DNA of 52,471 bases from Bacteroidales bacterium UBA5762 (lineage in GTDB: Bacteria > Bacteroidota > Bacteroidia > Bacteroidales > TTA-H9): contig DIEY01000007.1 of assembly GCA_002418865.1 (NCBI GenBank), forward strand, positions 84,146-136,616. Reading direction: 5' to 3'. The notes under the pieces are model-generated. The model made no database searches and was not told the DNA's origin. It worked only from the letters and a program-made list of their open reading frames with translations. This document shows, in pieces, positions 17,111 through 26,338 of the stretch (positions within the stretch are counted from its first letter, which is position 1; each line of letters starts with the position of its first letter). A program made the translations under genes and the position numbers.

Positions 17111-19171
17111 ATGGAATTTACAGAAAATATAGACAAGCGGGCAGCGGACAATTTAAGGGCCATAATTGTTGCCATGGTCGAAAAAGCCAAATCGGGGCAT
17201 CCAGGTGGTGCAATGGGAGCAGCCGATTTCATGCATATTCTTTACAGTGAATATCTGCGTTTCGATCCTTCCGACCCCCATTGGATTGCTCGCGACCGTT
17301 TTTTTCTCGATCCAGGCCATTTGTCAGCCTTATTGTATGCGGTTCTTACCTTATGTGGAAAATTTTCACTTGACGACTTAAAAAGCTTTCGTCAATTAGG
17401 CAGTTGTACTCCAGGTCATCCTGAAATGAATGTTCAAAAAGGTATAGAAAATACCTCAGGCCCTTTGGGACAAGGACATGCCATGGCTGTGGGAGCAGCT
17501 ATAGCCGAACGATTTTTAGCCGCACGCTTTGGAAAAGTCGTTGAGCATAAAACCGTCGCTCTTATTTCGGATGGAGGGATAGAGGAAGAAATTTCGCAAG
17601 GAGCAGGCCGCTTGGCTGGGCATTTAGGATTACATAATCTCATTATGTTTTATGATGCCAATGATGTTCAGCTTTCTACAAGAATAGATGAGGTTTCATC
17701 GGAAAATACGGCAATGAAATATAGAGCCTGGGGTTGGAAAGTGATAGAGATCGATGGGAACGATGCTGTCGAAATCCGACAGGCATTGGATACCGCCTGG
17801 AGTGAGACTAAGGCCCCTACACTTATTATTGGCCATACCATTATGGGAAAAGGGATCAAAAATAAGGAAGGAAAATCCATGGAAGGACTCGTATCTACAC
17901 ATGGACAGCCAATTAGTAAGGCTGGAGCCGATGTTTCTATTACTTTAACAGGGCTCGGAGCCGATCCTCAAAATCCTTTTGCCATTTTTCCCGACGTGGA
18001 AGAATATTATCGAGAAGTTTTAAACAGAAAACAAGAAGAAGCTCTTAAGGAAAGACAAAACTTCAATGAATGGAAAAGACAAAATTCTGGAAAGGCTTTA
18101 CAGCTCGAACAATACTTCGAGAAAATTTTACCTCAAATTAACTGGGATGCCATACAATTAACCACTAATGTAGCAACACGTGTAAGCTCGGCCGAGGTAC
18201 TCTCTGTTTTTGCCCAAACATTAGGGAATATGCTGGTAATGTCAGCCGATCTTGCCAATAGTGATCGTACTGATGGATTTCTCACTCATACCAAACCTAT
18301 TGTGCAAGGAGACTTCAGTGGAGCTTTTCTGCATGTTGGCGTATCGGAGCTCACCATGGCCTCATTAGCTAATGGAATGGCTTTGCATGGAGGGGTGATT
18401 CCAGTATGTGGCACTTTTTTAGTTTTTTCCGATTACATGAAGCCTGCCATCCGCTTAGCGGCGTTAATGGAACTTCAGGTCATGTACGTCTGGTCGCACG
18501 ATTCATTTCGTGTAGGAGAAGATGGGCCTACTCATCAACCCGTTGAACAGGAAGCACAGATTCGCTTGCTGGAACAAGTGAAAAATCATTCAAACCACAG
18601 AAGTTTTATAGCTTTTCGCCCTGCCGATCAGGCCGAAACCCTCGAAGCATGGAAGTTTGCGCTTCAAAATATAAACCGCCCTACTGGCCTATTGTTGAGT
18701 CGACAAAACATCAAAACCTTGCCCCCACTGCCTTTCGAAAAACGTCGTAAAGAAGCCGTAAATCTTAATCATGGTGCATACTGTATTCGAAAAATGAAAG
18801 ATGTACCCGATTTAATCCTCCTGGGGAATGGTTCTGATGTGGCTTTGCTTCTGGAGGTAAGCGATATTCTTCTTGATCAATATCAAATAAAAACCAATTT
18901 GATTTCTGTGCCTAGCGAAGGGCTATTTCATGAACAAACTACAGAATACCAGCTATCAATTTTGCCAAAGAACATTCCAATTTTTGCACTTTCATCTGGT
19001 TTGCCTTCTACCTTTCAAAACCTCTCAGGATCAAAAGGCAGAGTATTTGGGCTCGAACAGTTTGGCTATTCAGCTCCTGCCAATATTTTGGAGGCTCATT
19101 TTGGATTTACGGCCCAAAACATAGTAAAAGAAGCAATGAATTTTTTCGATGAAATAAATAAGCATGAATAA
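17111..19171 (+). CDS. tkt: Transketolase
   Basis: Thiamine-diphosphate enzyme of the non-oxidative pentose phosphate pathway, moving two-carbon units between sugar phosphates. The 686-residue full-length protein has SGHPGGAMGAADFMH near the N terminus, the cofactor/metal region SDGGIEEEIS with FYDAND, the pyrimidine-domain GEDGPTHQPVEQ, and the C-terminal transketolase domain. SDGG in place of GDG appears usual for Bacteroidota transketolases. The start ATG at 17111 was chosen because the upstream TTG lies in the promoter. The 3' end overlaps the next gene by 8 nt. Confidence 0.95.
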   Translation: MEFTENIDKRAADNLRAIIVAMVEKAKSGHPGGAMGAADFMHILYSEYLRFDPSDPHWIARDRFFLDPGHLSALLYAVLTLCGKFSLDDLKSFRQLGSCTPGHPEMNVQKGIENTSGPLGQGHAMAVGAAIAERFLAARFGKVVEHKTVALISDGGIEEEISQGAGRLAGHLGLHNLIMFYDANDVQLSTRIDEVSSENTAMKYRAWGWKVIEIDGNDAVEIRQALDTAWSETKAPTLIIGHTIMGKGIKNKEGKSMEGLVSTHGQPISKAGADVSITLTGLGADPQNPFAIFPDVEEYYREVLNRKQEEALKERQNFNEWKRQNSGKALQLEQYFEKILPQINWDAIQLTTNVATRVSSAEVLSVFAQTLGNMLVMSADLANSDRTDGFLTHTKPIVQGDFSGAFLHVGVSELTMASLANGMALHGGVIPVCGTFLVFSDYMKPAIRLAALMELQVMYVWSHDSFRVGEDGPTHQPVEQEAQIRLLEQVKNHSNHRSFIAFRPADQAETLEAWKFALQNINRPTGLLLSRQNIKTLPPLPFEKRRKEAVNLNHGAYCIRKMKDVPDLILLGNGSDVALLLEVSDILLDQYQIKTNLISVPSEGLFHEQTTEYQLSILPKNIPIFALSSGLPSTFQNLSGSKGRVFGLEQFGYSAPANILEAHFGFTAQNIVKEAMNFFDEINKHE

Positions 19172-20027
19172 ATTAAAAAACATCATCTCCTTCATTATTA
19201 TATTATTTTATTCAATAAAAATTTCTGCACAACAAGAAGTCGAATTTGTGCATCAGGACGATAGTTTACGCAAGGGTTGGTATTTTGGCATTAACATGGG
19301 CGCAATGTTCCCTGACAATTATTCGGCTAATTTTTACAATGGTAGTTCCGAAAATATTAATAAAATTTCAATAATTCTTGATAATCAATATTATAAATCT
19401 ATTATTGTACAACAAATCGGATATAACTACCTTTCTTATGAATTGCCATATAAAATGTCCTATCAGCCTAATTTTACGGTAGGTGGATATGTTCGCTATC
19501 AATTCTCGAATAGGTCATCTTTAATTTTACAAGCCAATTATGCTCGATTAACGGCCAATGATGTGTTTTTTCTTTACCTCGAAATTCCCGAAGGATATTC
19601 TTTCGATGCCAATTATATCGAATGTCAAATTATGGGACAGGAAGAAAGAACATACATCGATTTAGGCTATCGGCTCGACCTAAGATATCGTGAAAGATAT
19701 TTTCCTTTTATAGAGACAGGTGTAAACATCAACAATACTAAAGTGTTGAAAAACATGATTCGCATCAAAAATCAGGAGTACAGCATAAAATATTCTGGAG
19801 AACATCCTATTGGGCCTTATTCACAAGATTATTACGATATTTATGAAGGAGGTATAGGAGTTGGAGGATTTTTTACCTTGGGTTATGCTTTAAATTTCAA
19901 TGCAAATATTTCTATTGATCCTAGTTTAACCTTCTATTTTACAAGCACTCATCTTGAAGGTTATACGAGTATGAAGCCCGCATTCAATCTGCTTGTTAGA
20001 TTAATGTTCAGAAATTTCAATTTTTAA
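19164..20027 (+). CDS. Outer-membrane beta-barrel protein, unknown role
   Basis: A 287-residue protein with an N-terminal signal peptide (MNKLKNIISFIIILFYSIKI, cut near SAQ-Q) and many alternating hydrophobic/polar beta strands rich in Tyr, Phe and Gly (GGYVRYQFSNRSSLILQANY and later strands). It ends in LLVRLMFRNFNF, an aromatic end typical of outer-membrane barrels. It overlaps tkt by 8 nt and so is cotranscribed, though no metabolic link is evident. It belongs to the broad outer-membrane beta-barrel class (PorT-like size); the exact family was not recognised. Confidence 0.75.
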   Translation: MNKLKNIISFIIILFYSIKISAQQEVEFVHQDDSLRKGWYFGINMGAMFPDNYSANFYNGSSENINKISIILDNQYYKSIIVQQIGYNYLSYELPYKMSYQPNFTVGGYVRYQFSNRSSLILQANYARLTANDVFFLYLEIPEGYSFDANYIECQIMGQEERTYIDLGYRLDLRYRERYFPFIETGVNINNTKVLKNMIRIKNQEYSIKYSGEHPIGPYSQDYYDIYEGGIGVGGFFTLGYALNFNANISIDPSLTFYFTSTHLEGYTSMKPAFNLLVRLMFRNFNF

Positions 20028-20069
20028 TCAAATGGCTAAAATTTTGTTGAATTGATAGAATAATATCTT

Positions 20070-20648
20070 ATGGAAACGAGCGATGCTTTAAAACTCATAG
20101 AGAAGTATTATCCCAAAGATTCGGAAGCCAGTCGTTATTATCATGTACATGCGAATGCAGTGGCAAAAGCCACTCAATTGATTATAGAGAATAATCCTCA
20201 TTTAAAAGTCGATATAGAGAAAGTAAAGATAATGGCTCTTCTGCACGACATTGGGATTTTTTTAACAAATGCCCCGGCTATTGGTTGTTATGGGACATTT
20301 CCTTACTTGGCTCATGGGTATTTAGGAAGGGAATTATTGGAAAAAGAAGGTTTGAACGATATAGCCCCAGTTTGTGAGCGACATGTGGGAGTGGGTTTGT
20401 CGTTATTTGATATTGAAAAGAACAAATTGCCTCTACCCCATCGCGATATGCAACCTCAGACTATAGAAGAAAAAATTGTTTGTTATGCCGATAAATTTTT
20501 TTCCAAGTCTTCGCCTCATCCCGAATTGCCTAAACCTATCGACAAAATCATCCATAATCTAAGTAAATATGGGGACGATAAGATTAAAAAATTTTTAGAA
20601 ATGGAAAATATGTTTGGGTCACACTATATATATGAAAATTTTCGATAA
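20070..20648 (+). CDS. HD-domain phosphohydrolase
   Basis: A 192-residue soluble protein of the HD superfamily. Metal ligands are probably His25/His27 (YYHVHANA), His59-Asp60 (ALLHDIGIF) and a later Asp (CYADKFF). It resembles small stand-alone HD proteins annotated as predicted hydrolases or phosphohydrolases; the substrate is unknown. It begins 42 nt after the barrel gene on the same strand. Intact. Confidence 0.8.
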   Translation: METSDALKLIEKYYPKDSEASRYYHVHANAVAKATQLIIENNPHLKVDIEKVKIMALLHDIGIFLTNAPAIGCYGTFPYLAHGYLGRELLEKEGLNDIAPVCERHVGVGLSLFDIEKNKLPLPHRDMQPQTIEEKIVCYADKFFSKSSPHPELPKPIDKIIHNLSKYGDDKIKKFLEMENMFGSHYIYENFR

Positions 20649-20684
20649 AATATATACTACTTAGCTATGACTAAGTACCTAAGG

Positions 20685-20728
20685 GTTGATGAGTATTATT
20701 AATTAAGTTGGCGAGTATTATTAATTAA
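20685..20728 (+). repeat. Two-copy 22-bp tandem repeat
   Basis: GTTGATGAGTATTATTAATTAA without its first base difference recurs at once: copies lie at 20685-20706 and 20707-20728, 20 of 22 bases identical, sharing a perfect 16-bp core GAGTATTATTAATTAA. It lies just after the HD gene. It could be replication slippage or a small binding site; nothing decides this. Confidence 0.6.
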
Positions 20729-20757
20729 AAAGAAGGGGATCAATATTTCAAGCCAAT

Positions 20758-20982
20758 TTAATCCATAATCAGAAGGTTCCCATAGAAAACGTCTTGTTTA
20801 TGAATAAGACGGTAGAAATATATTCCTGGGATGAGATGAAAATGAAAGTCTGCAGGATTTTCATGTATGGGCATTTGCATTAGTTTTTTCCCTTATAAAT
20901 TATAATCATTCCCAAAATACTAATAAATCTGCAATGTTTTCTATTTAATCCGACGTCAAGGATAAGTCGTTCATGTTTGCAA
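20758..20982 (-). pseudogene. Remnant of a T9SS C-terminal sorting domain
   Basis: Reading the minus strand, two adjacent frames together resemble the end of a type 9 secretion cargo. The first frame (20982-20880) encodes LILDVGLNRK and FISILGMIIIYKGKN, then stops. The second (20892-20758) encodes FHFHLIPGIYFYRL and ends GNLLIMD before a stop. The order matches the Por secretion/T9SS type A domain (strand, 'GxxI', 'PGIYFYRL', terminal hydrophobic strand). The frame shift lies at a run of six T (20884-20889). No upstream catalytic part remains in this gap, so it looks like a decayed gene tail. Confidence 0.55.
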
Positions 20983-21177
20983 TGGAATACAAAAATAAGT
21001 TTCAGCCTTAAAACCATCATAAATGCTAGTACAAGCAAAATTAACAACACAACAATTTAGGTATTCCCAAATACGTAAAAAAATAATGAAGCTTGTGTTC
21101 ATCGGACAAATATTTAGGATACAGCAGAGCTATACTTTATCGTTGCAGAAAAATGGAAGAATTTTATTATAAAATTT
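20983..21177. other. Gene-free remainder of the 20649-21177 gap
   Basis: This AT-rich stretch beyond the T9SS remnant holds no coding frame that I can support and no clear terminator or promoter. It may be further decayed sequence of the same lost gene. The gap separates the plus-strand cluster from the 3' end of the minus-strand eight-gene operon. Confidence 0.4.
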
Positions 21178-22311
21178 CTATTCCAGACAATATAGTTTAA
21201 GACCGCCAAACCATATTTTCCCTTCTTCTATCCAGGCTGAATTACGTATAACATCACGGCTTGCATATTCCCACTTCCTTTGGCCGTTAGAAAGTTGCAG
21301 ACCATAAAATTTCCCATCGTCGCAACCGAAATATATATTTTCACCACAAATAACTGGGGACGAATGAATTGCTCTTTCGAATTGAGTTTGCCATAGAATT
21401 TCACCATTCGAAGGGTAGAGTGAATATAAAATACCCGCTCTCGAGCCGAAAACAACATGAGTAGCATCGACGGCAGCCGAAGAAAATATGGGCGATGTAA
21501 GAGCTTTTTGCCAGATGACATTACCTATATCTCCATTCAAACAATAAAAAGTATTGCCTAAAGTTCCTACATAAATTTGTCCATCGCAAATAGCCGCAGT
21601 GGCATGTATGGCGCCATCCAGGCGTGTTTTCCAAATAAGACTCCCTGTGTGTATGTCCAAAGCATAAATCCATCCATCCCGGCTGCCGGTAATTAATTTC
21701 CCATTAGTAAAAGCTGGAGATGCCACCACCCATCCTCCAGTTTCATATTTCCAACGTAATTTCCCTGAAAAAGCATCCAACCCATAAATATTTCCATCTA
21801 TTCCCGAGATATACAAGGTTCCATTCAATACAGCAGGTGATGAAAACACCCAATCCTTGGTCTTGAAACTCCATCTCAATCGTCCATTACTGGAATTCAA
21901 ACAATAGACATGATGGTCGAAACTGCCAAACCAAAGCAAGCCATCGAGCACAGCAGCCGTCGACCTGATCTCACGCCCTGTCTTGAATTGCCATATAACA
22001 GAACCATTCCTTGCATCGAGACAAAAGAAATAATGGCTATCAGAACCAAAATAAATTTTTCCCTCAGCTAATACAGGACTGGCATAAACTCCGGCGAGCT
22101 CGTGGAAAGTATAAAGAATATTTGGATGTGGCTTTATTGGCTGTGTCCTTGCAATTCCTGTTCTTGAATAATTACCTCGGAACATAGGCAAATATGAAGG
22201 ATTCTTTTCTTCGGCTTTCAACATGAGCCTCTGAGTTACATCCAATAGCATACTTGCTTGCTCCACTATTCCTTCATTTCTCTTGTGCTCTAACTTTCCT
22301 AAGTTGCTCAT
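21178..22311 (-). CDS. PQQ-type beta-propeller protein without signal peptide
   Basis: A 377-residue protein made of about eight PQQ/YrbB-like propeller blades from residue ~65 to the C terminus. Each blade is ~38 residues with the pattern 'SPA...G.IY.GS.DG..Y.LD...G...W', for example NGTLYISGIDGNIYGLDAFS. BamB and quinoprotein dehydrogenases use this fold, but those are exported. Here the first 45 residues are polar, with no signal peptide or lipobox, so a cytoplasmic scaffold is suggested. Quinone-binding residues were not identified. The start ATG at 22311 lies inside the J-domain gene (38-nt overlap), and it is the last gene of the operon. Later Met codons are possible starts, but all precede the propeller. 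Confidence 0.75.
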   Translation of the reverse strand: MSNLGKLEHKRNEGIVEQASMLLDVTQRLMLKAEEKNPSYLPMFRGNYSRTGIARTQPIKPHPNILYTFHELAGVYASPVLAEGKIYFGSDSHYFFCLDARNGSVIWQFKTGREIRSTAAVLDGLLWFGSFDHHVYCLNSSNGRLRWSFKTKDWVFSSPAVLNGTLYISGIDGNIYGLDAFSGKLRWKYETGGWVVASPAFTNGKLITGSRDGWIYALDIHTGSLIWKTRLDGAIHATAAICDGQIYVGTLGNTFYCLNGDIGNVIWQKALTSPIFSSAAVDATHVVFGSRAGILYSLYPSNGEILWQTQFERAIHSSPVICGENIYFGCDDGKFYGLQLSNGQRKWEYASRDVIRNSAWIEEGKIWFGGLKLYCLE

Positions 22312-23212
22312 GTTCGATTTTCAATGATTGATATTCTGCACTCAATTTGATTTTCATCTGATCGAAATATTCATCCCAATCACGAATATTTATTAGTGTA
22401 CGATAGACTTTACTTTCTTCGAGTTCAGCGATTTCCGACTGCAAAATTTTTAAATCAGCCTGCAGACGCGCTGCACGAGCTTCAAGAAGTTCCCTCTCTT
22501 CGTTTGAAGTGCGTAACTTATTAAACATCTTGCTCCGTGTGAGCAACTTATAAATCTCTTCTACTTTTTGAATGTCGTTGATCATATAAGCATGATGAAG
22601 CTCGATAAAGACCTTTTGTGCTTCAGCACGTAAGTCTTCGATCACGATATCGGGATGGCATAACTTAGTAGCTTCGCGATACATTTTCTTCATGCGTTCT
22701 CGCTGATTTTCATCGAGCATTTGTAATGGCTGAAATTTTTTCAAGCTGCGCCTTTGATGCCGATAAGCCGTATAATCCTTTTTTGCTTCCTGATAATTTA
22801 CCCGATGTACTTCATCATCATTTTGAAGTAAATAAAAAATCTCCATTTGTAATTTCAAAATTTTCCCGATCAATAATCCTAAATCACTGTTATGGCGAAT
22901 GCGAAATTTATCGATTTCTTTGAGTATTTCCGTTTTCTTATACTGAGCAACCGAAAGCCGAGTTTCGAGTATGCTTATTTGGGTTTTAAGTCCTTGAATG
23001 ATAACATTGGATGGAGCTATCTGATGGGTTTTTTGAAGGACATTTTGTATGGCATCGCTTAATTCGGCATATAGCTTCTGATTAAAGAGATGATAGAGGT
23101 AATTTACTTCTTCACTTTGATCTTCGAGTAGAAGAGCATCGAATTCGAGTTGGAGTTCGGTCAACTTGCGTTGTTCCAACAAATGTAAGATAGTTCGTAA
23201 GCGGCGGTTCAT
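22274..23212 (-). CDS. Coiled-coil protein with an embedded J domain
   Basis: A 312-residue soluble, charged protein. An N-terminal helical region (1-65) is followed by a coiled coil (~68-160). A J-domain-like segment at ~165-225 has MKKMYREATKLCHPD with the HPD tripeptide at 186-188 and FIELHHAYMINDI matching the last J helix. A second coiled coil runs ~235-312. HPD is the Hsp70-stimulating motif, so a specialised DnaK co-chaperone is likely. No Gly/Phe or zinc-finger region of DnaJ is present. It is ninth-nt spaced from the amidohydrolase gene upstream and overlaps the propeller gene by 38 nt, hence tight coupling with the latter. Confidence 0.68.
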   Translation of the reverse strand: MNRRLRTILHLLEQRKLTELQLEFDALLLEDQSEEVNYLYHLFNQKLYAELSDAIQNVLQKTHQIAPSNVIIQGLKTQISILETRLSVAQYKKTEILKEIDKFRIRHNSDLGLLIGKILKLQMEIFYLLQNDDEVHRVNYQEAKKDYTAYRHQRRSLKKFQPLQMLDENQRERMKKMYREATKLCHPDIVIEDLRAEAQKVFIELHHAYMINDIQKVEEIYKLLTRSKMFNKLRTSNEERELLEARAARLQADLKILQSEIAELEESKVYRTLINIRDWDEYFDQMKIKLSAEYQSLKIEHEQLRKVRAQEK

Positions 23213-23221
23213 TAAAATATG

Positions 23222-24868
23222 TCATTGATGAAAAACACATTCACCGTTGATCCAGGTTTGTTCCACTACAATATGTGGTATGCTGTCGTCAGGTACAAGC
23301 ATCAAATCGTCGGAGGTTACGATAAAATCGGCTTTTTTACCTGGTTCTAAAGAGCCTATTTCATTTTCGAGGAATGTCGATTTTGCAGCCCAAAGCGTCA
23401 TGCCATATAAGGCTTCAAGTCGTGAAAGTTTGTTTTGAGGCAAAAACCCTCCTTCAGGTTGATGTTGAAGATTTTTTCGAGTAGTGGCAGCGTAAAAAGT
23501 TAGTATGGGATTTACTTCTTCTACTGGGAAATCGGTTCCCAGAGCTATCCAACCATTTTGGACAAGAAGATTGTAGTAGGCATAAGCATATTCGAGTCGT
23601 TCGGGGCCAAGGCGTTTTTCGGCCCAGTTCATATCGGAGGTGGCATGGCTTGGCTGAACGGAAGGAATGATAGAAAATTCCCGAAATTTCTGTAAATCTT
23701 CAGGATCGACGACCTGTGCATGTTCTATTCGCCAGCGACGATCATTCTTACCTTTCAGTATTTCAGCATAAATATCTAACATTAAGGCATTGGCCGAATC
23801 GCCGATGGCATGAGTACAAACTTGAAAACCAGATTGATATGCCTCAAGACAAATTTTTTTCAAAACCTCGGGGGATTCAACAAGAATTCCATGATTATGG
23901 GGGTCATCGGCATAAGGCTTTTTTAAAAGAGCACCTCGACTGCCCAAAGCACCATCGGCATAGAGTTTTACAGCGTTTACTAACAAACGATCGGTTTTGT
24001 AGATGCCAGTGTTCATGTATTCTGAAATTGTGAGCGAATCGGGATTAATCATAGCCACAATCCTAATCTTTACATCTCCATTTTTTTGTAATTCATCTAT
24101 GGAATGAATCACATGAGCTGGCAGACCCGCATCATTTATTGTAGTTAATCCATACGAAACACAAATCGATTCAGCCTTTTGCAATGCATGTTTCATCATT
24201 TGTTTATCCATGGCGGGAATGGCTTCCATTAATTTTTCTGTGGCATTATCCAGAAGCAAACCAGTGGGTTTGCCTTGATAAGTTATAATTTCTCCACCAT
24301 CTATATTAGAATGGGCAGATATTCCTGCCAATTGAAGTGCCAGGTTGTTGGCTAAGGCCGCATGACCATCCACCCTAACCAAAACTACAGGTATATTAGG
24401 AAAATTTTTCTCAAGTAAAACGTTATTGGGAAAATTTTTATCGGGGAAAAGATTTTGGTCCCATCCCCTGCCTAACAACCAGTTTTGAGGATTTTCTTTT
24501 ATAAATAACTTCAATCTTTTGATGATTTCATCCATAGACCGAGCACCTTTTAAATCGGCCCATCTTATCGTGGTTTCTCCCAAACCATAAAAATGGCAGT
24601 GGGCATCCATAAAACCAGGATAAACGGTTTTGCCATGCAGATCGAGGGTATCTCGAGCCGAAAATTTTTTTAAGATTTCTTGGGTTTTGCCTGTCATTAA
24701 AATTCGACCTTCCCTGATGGCAAAGGCTTCTTGTTTGCTGAAATTTTCATCGAGGGTATAAACTTTGGCATTTATGACAATGAGATCGGCTTCTTGTTTT
24801 TGCTCGCAACAACTATTCAACAATAGAATGATCATTGAAAAAATAGATAAAAATTCGATTTTGTTCAT
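23222..24868 (-). CDS. Amidohydrolase-family lipoprotein (YtcJ/AepA-like)
   Basis: A 548-residue metal-dependent hydrolase of the amidohydrolase-3 type. The N-terminal signal ends in a lipobox (LLLNSC) so the protein is a predicted envelope lipoprotein. Motifs include YPGFMDAHCHFYGLGE (metal-binding HxH), LYADGALGSRGALL, CTHAIGDSANAL and WRIEHAQVVDPEDL, and a C-terminal GSLEPGKKADFIV strand typical of the superfamily. The substrate is unknown. It lies 9 nt from its neighbours on both sides, inside the operon that begins with the GroES-like gene. Confidence 0.85.
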   Translation of the reverse strand: MNKIEFLSIFSMIILLLNSCCEQKQEADLIVINAKVYTLDENFSKQEAFAIREGRILMTGKTQEILKKFSARDTLDLHGKTVYPGFMDAHCHFYGLGETTIRWADLKGARSMDEIIKRLKLFIKENPQNWLLGRGWDQNLFPDKNFPNNVLLEKNFPNIPVVLVRVDGHAALANNLALQLAGISAHSNIDGGEIITYQGKPTGLLLDNATEKLMEAIPAMDKQMMKHALQKAESICVSYGLTTINDAGLPAHVIHSIDELQKNGDVKIRIVAMINPDSLTISEYMNTGIYKTDRLLVNAVKLYADGALGSRGALLKKPYADDPHNHGILVESPEVLKKICLEAYQSGFQVCTHAIGDSANALMLDIYAEILKGKNDRRWRIEHAQVVDPEDLQKFREFSIIPSVQPSHATSDMNWAEKRLGPERLEYAYAYYNLLVQNGWIALGTDFPVEEVNPILTFYAATTRKNLQHQPEGGFLPQNKLSRLEALYGMTLWAAKSTFLENEIGSLEPGKKADFIVTSDDLMLVPDDSIPHIVVEQTWINGECVFHQ

Positions 24869-24877
24869 AGATGAATG

Positions 24878-26338
24878 TCACTTTGGTGAAACTGTTGGCA
24901 CGAAATCGACAACCAAAGGAAGATGATCGGAGCAAATACGCAAATCCGTTGGTTTCAGACCATAGCGTTTAAGCGAGTTTTCATCCAAATAAAGAATGTT
25001 AAAAATGTAAGAGTGAATGGGATTAAGCAAGGGGGAATAGAAAATATAGTCGAGGCGGCTAGGACTGAAACCCTTGGAATAATCACGCCAGGTATAAGCC
25101 ATAGGTCGGTCAATTTGATGAGGTGCCAGATCGGTAAACCAAGGCTCTCGAGCTCCTGTAAGCTGGTTGCTAACAATATTTCGGTATGGAATTTCTGAAC
25201 CTACCAAATTAAAATCTCCAGCTATCACCACCGGAAGACGCAGTAACTTATCTTCATTTTTCCCTATAGAATAATGTTTTCCCAAATAATGCATAATGGC
25301 CTGAGTTTCGGCTATGCGTTCATTATCTTGAGCACAGCAAGAAAGATGAACTCCGATTAAAAGTAAAGTATCAAGATTGAATAAATCTGTTTTGATTGAA
25401 TATGCTGCAATATTTCGGTTGTCACCAACAAAGATGGGGTCCGCCTTAACGACTGGATAACGTGAAACAAGCATTAAGCCTTCGCCTGTATGTATTACCT
25501 TCCATGAGCCTTTTTGTAGCGGCAGCCATTGATCGAAAAGTTGTTTCACTTCGTTGGCTTGGCTATGCCAACACTCTTGCATAACAATTATATCGGGTTG
25601 AATAGCCTTAAAAACTTTTCCAAAAATGGGCTGCCGAATGGTATCTATTAAACCATCATAAAATACATTCCACGTCATCAATCTTAAGGAAGTCTCGAAA
25701 GGGGGTTCAATGGATAAAGGTTGATATGGCGATGAAATATCTTTTTGAATCACATAATGAAAAACATGTCCTGAATCGGGCAGTAAATCTCCACCAACTT
25801 GTTTGTCCCATAATAGAATTTCGATAGTATCGGCAGTAAATATTTTTTCGTTGCGAATGGGCGCAGCATCTAATTTGATAGCTATCTCAAAATCAGTAGA
25901 AGTAAATGAAGGCAGAATCACATATCCTACATCCAGATTGGAGATATAATCAGCTGAGGAAAAATGTTTATAAAAGCCATAGCGTAGGCCAAAGCCCCAA
26001 CCGAGTTCTGCACCAATGCCATTCACCCTGTAACCAGTGGCGGCATTATGGTCGCCGTCTATCTCCAAAAAAAGTGAATTATAATCTACTAAACTGAGTG
26101 GTTTGGCCAATTGTATTCTTATGAAAAGATATTTTTCGTCATTTGTTACCCACATTCGAGTAAAATCTACATCCTTGCCATCATCAATTTTATCGCTACA
26201 GTAAGTTTCACAGCCTTCCCAATCATGCATTAAACCATCCACGATAATGCGATTGTGACATTTTTCCCCCATAAGCTGGGTGTGATTCAAGCTTAACAAA
26301 AAAAGAAGAATAAAAAACCAATAATTATTCTTGTACAT
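24878..26338 (-). CDS. Secreted endonuclease/exonuclease/phosphatase-family protein
   Basis: A 486-residue exported protein with a signal peptide (WFFILLFLLSLNHTQLMG). An N-terminal ~190-residue beta-rich domain opens with IIVDGLMHDWEG and contains FLEIDGDHNAATGYRV, resembling CBM9-like domains. A C-terminal EEP domain follows with LRLMTWNVFYDG, IVMQECW, IAGDFNLVGSE, SRLDYIFYSP and CSDHLPLVVDF, which carry the usual metal and catalytic residues. Possible substrates are phosphodiesters, phospholipids or DNA; none can be chosen. It overlaps the ATPase gene by 14 nt. Confidence 0.82.
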   Translation of the reverse strand: MYKNNYWFFILLFLLSLNHTQLMGEKCHNRIIVDGLMHDWEGCETYCSDKIDDGKDVDFTRMWVTNDEKYLFIRIQLAKPLSLVDYNSLFLEIDGDHNAATGYRVNGIGAELGWGFGLRYGFYKHFSSADYISNLDVGYVILPSFTSTDFEIAIKLDAAPIRNEKIFTADTIEILLWDKQVGGDLLPDSGHVFHYVIQKDISSPYQPLSIEPPFETSLRLMTWNVFYDGLIDTIRQPIFGKVFKAIQPDIIVMQECWHSQANEVKQLFDQWLPLQKGSWKVIHTGEGLMLVSRYPVVKADPIFVGDNRNIAAYSIKTDLFNLDTLLLIGVHLSCCAQDNERIAETQAIMHYLGKHYSIGKNEDKLLRLPVVIAGDFNLVGSEIPYRNIVSNQLTGAREPWFTDLAPHQIDRPMAYTWRDYSKGFSPSRLDYIFYSPLLNPIHSYIFNILYLDENSLKRYGLKPTDLRICSDHLPLVVDFVPTVSPK

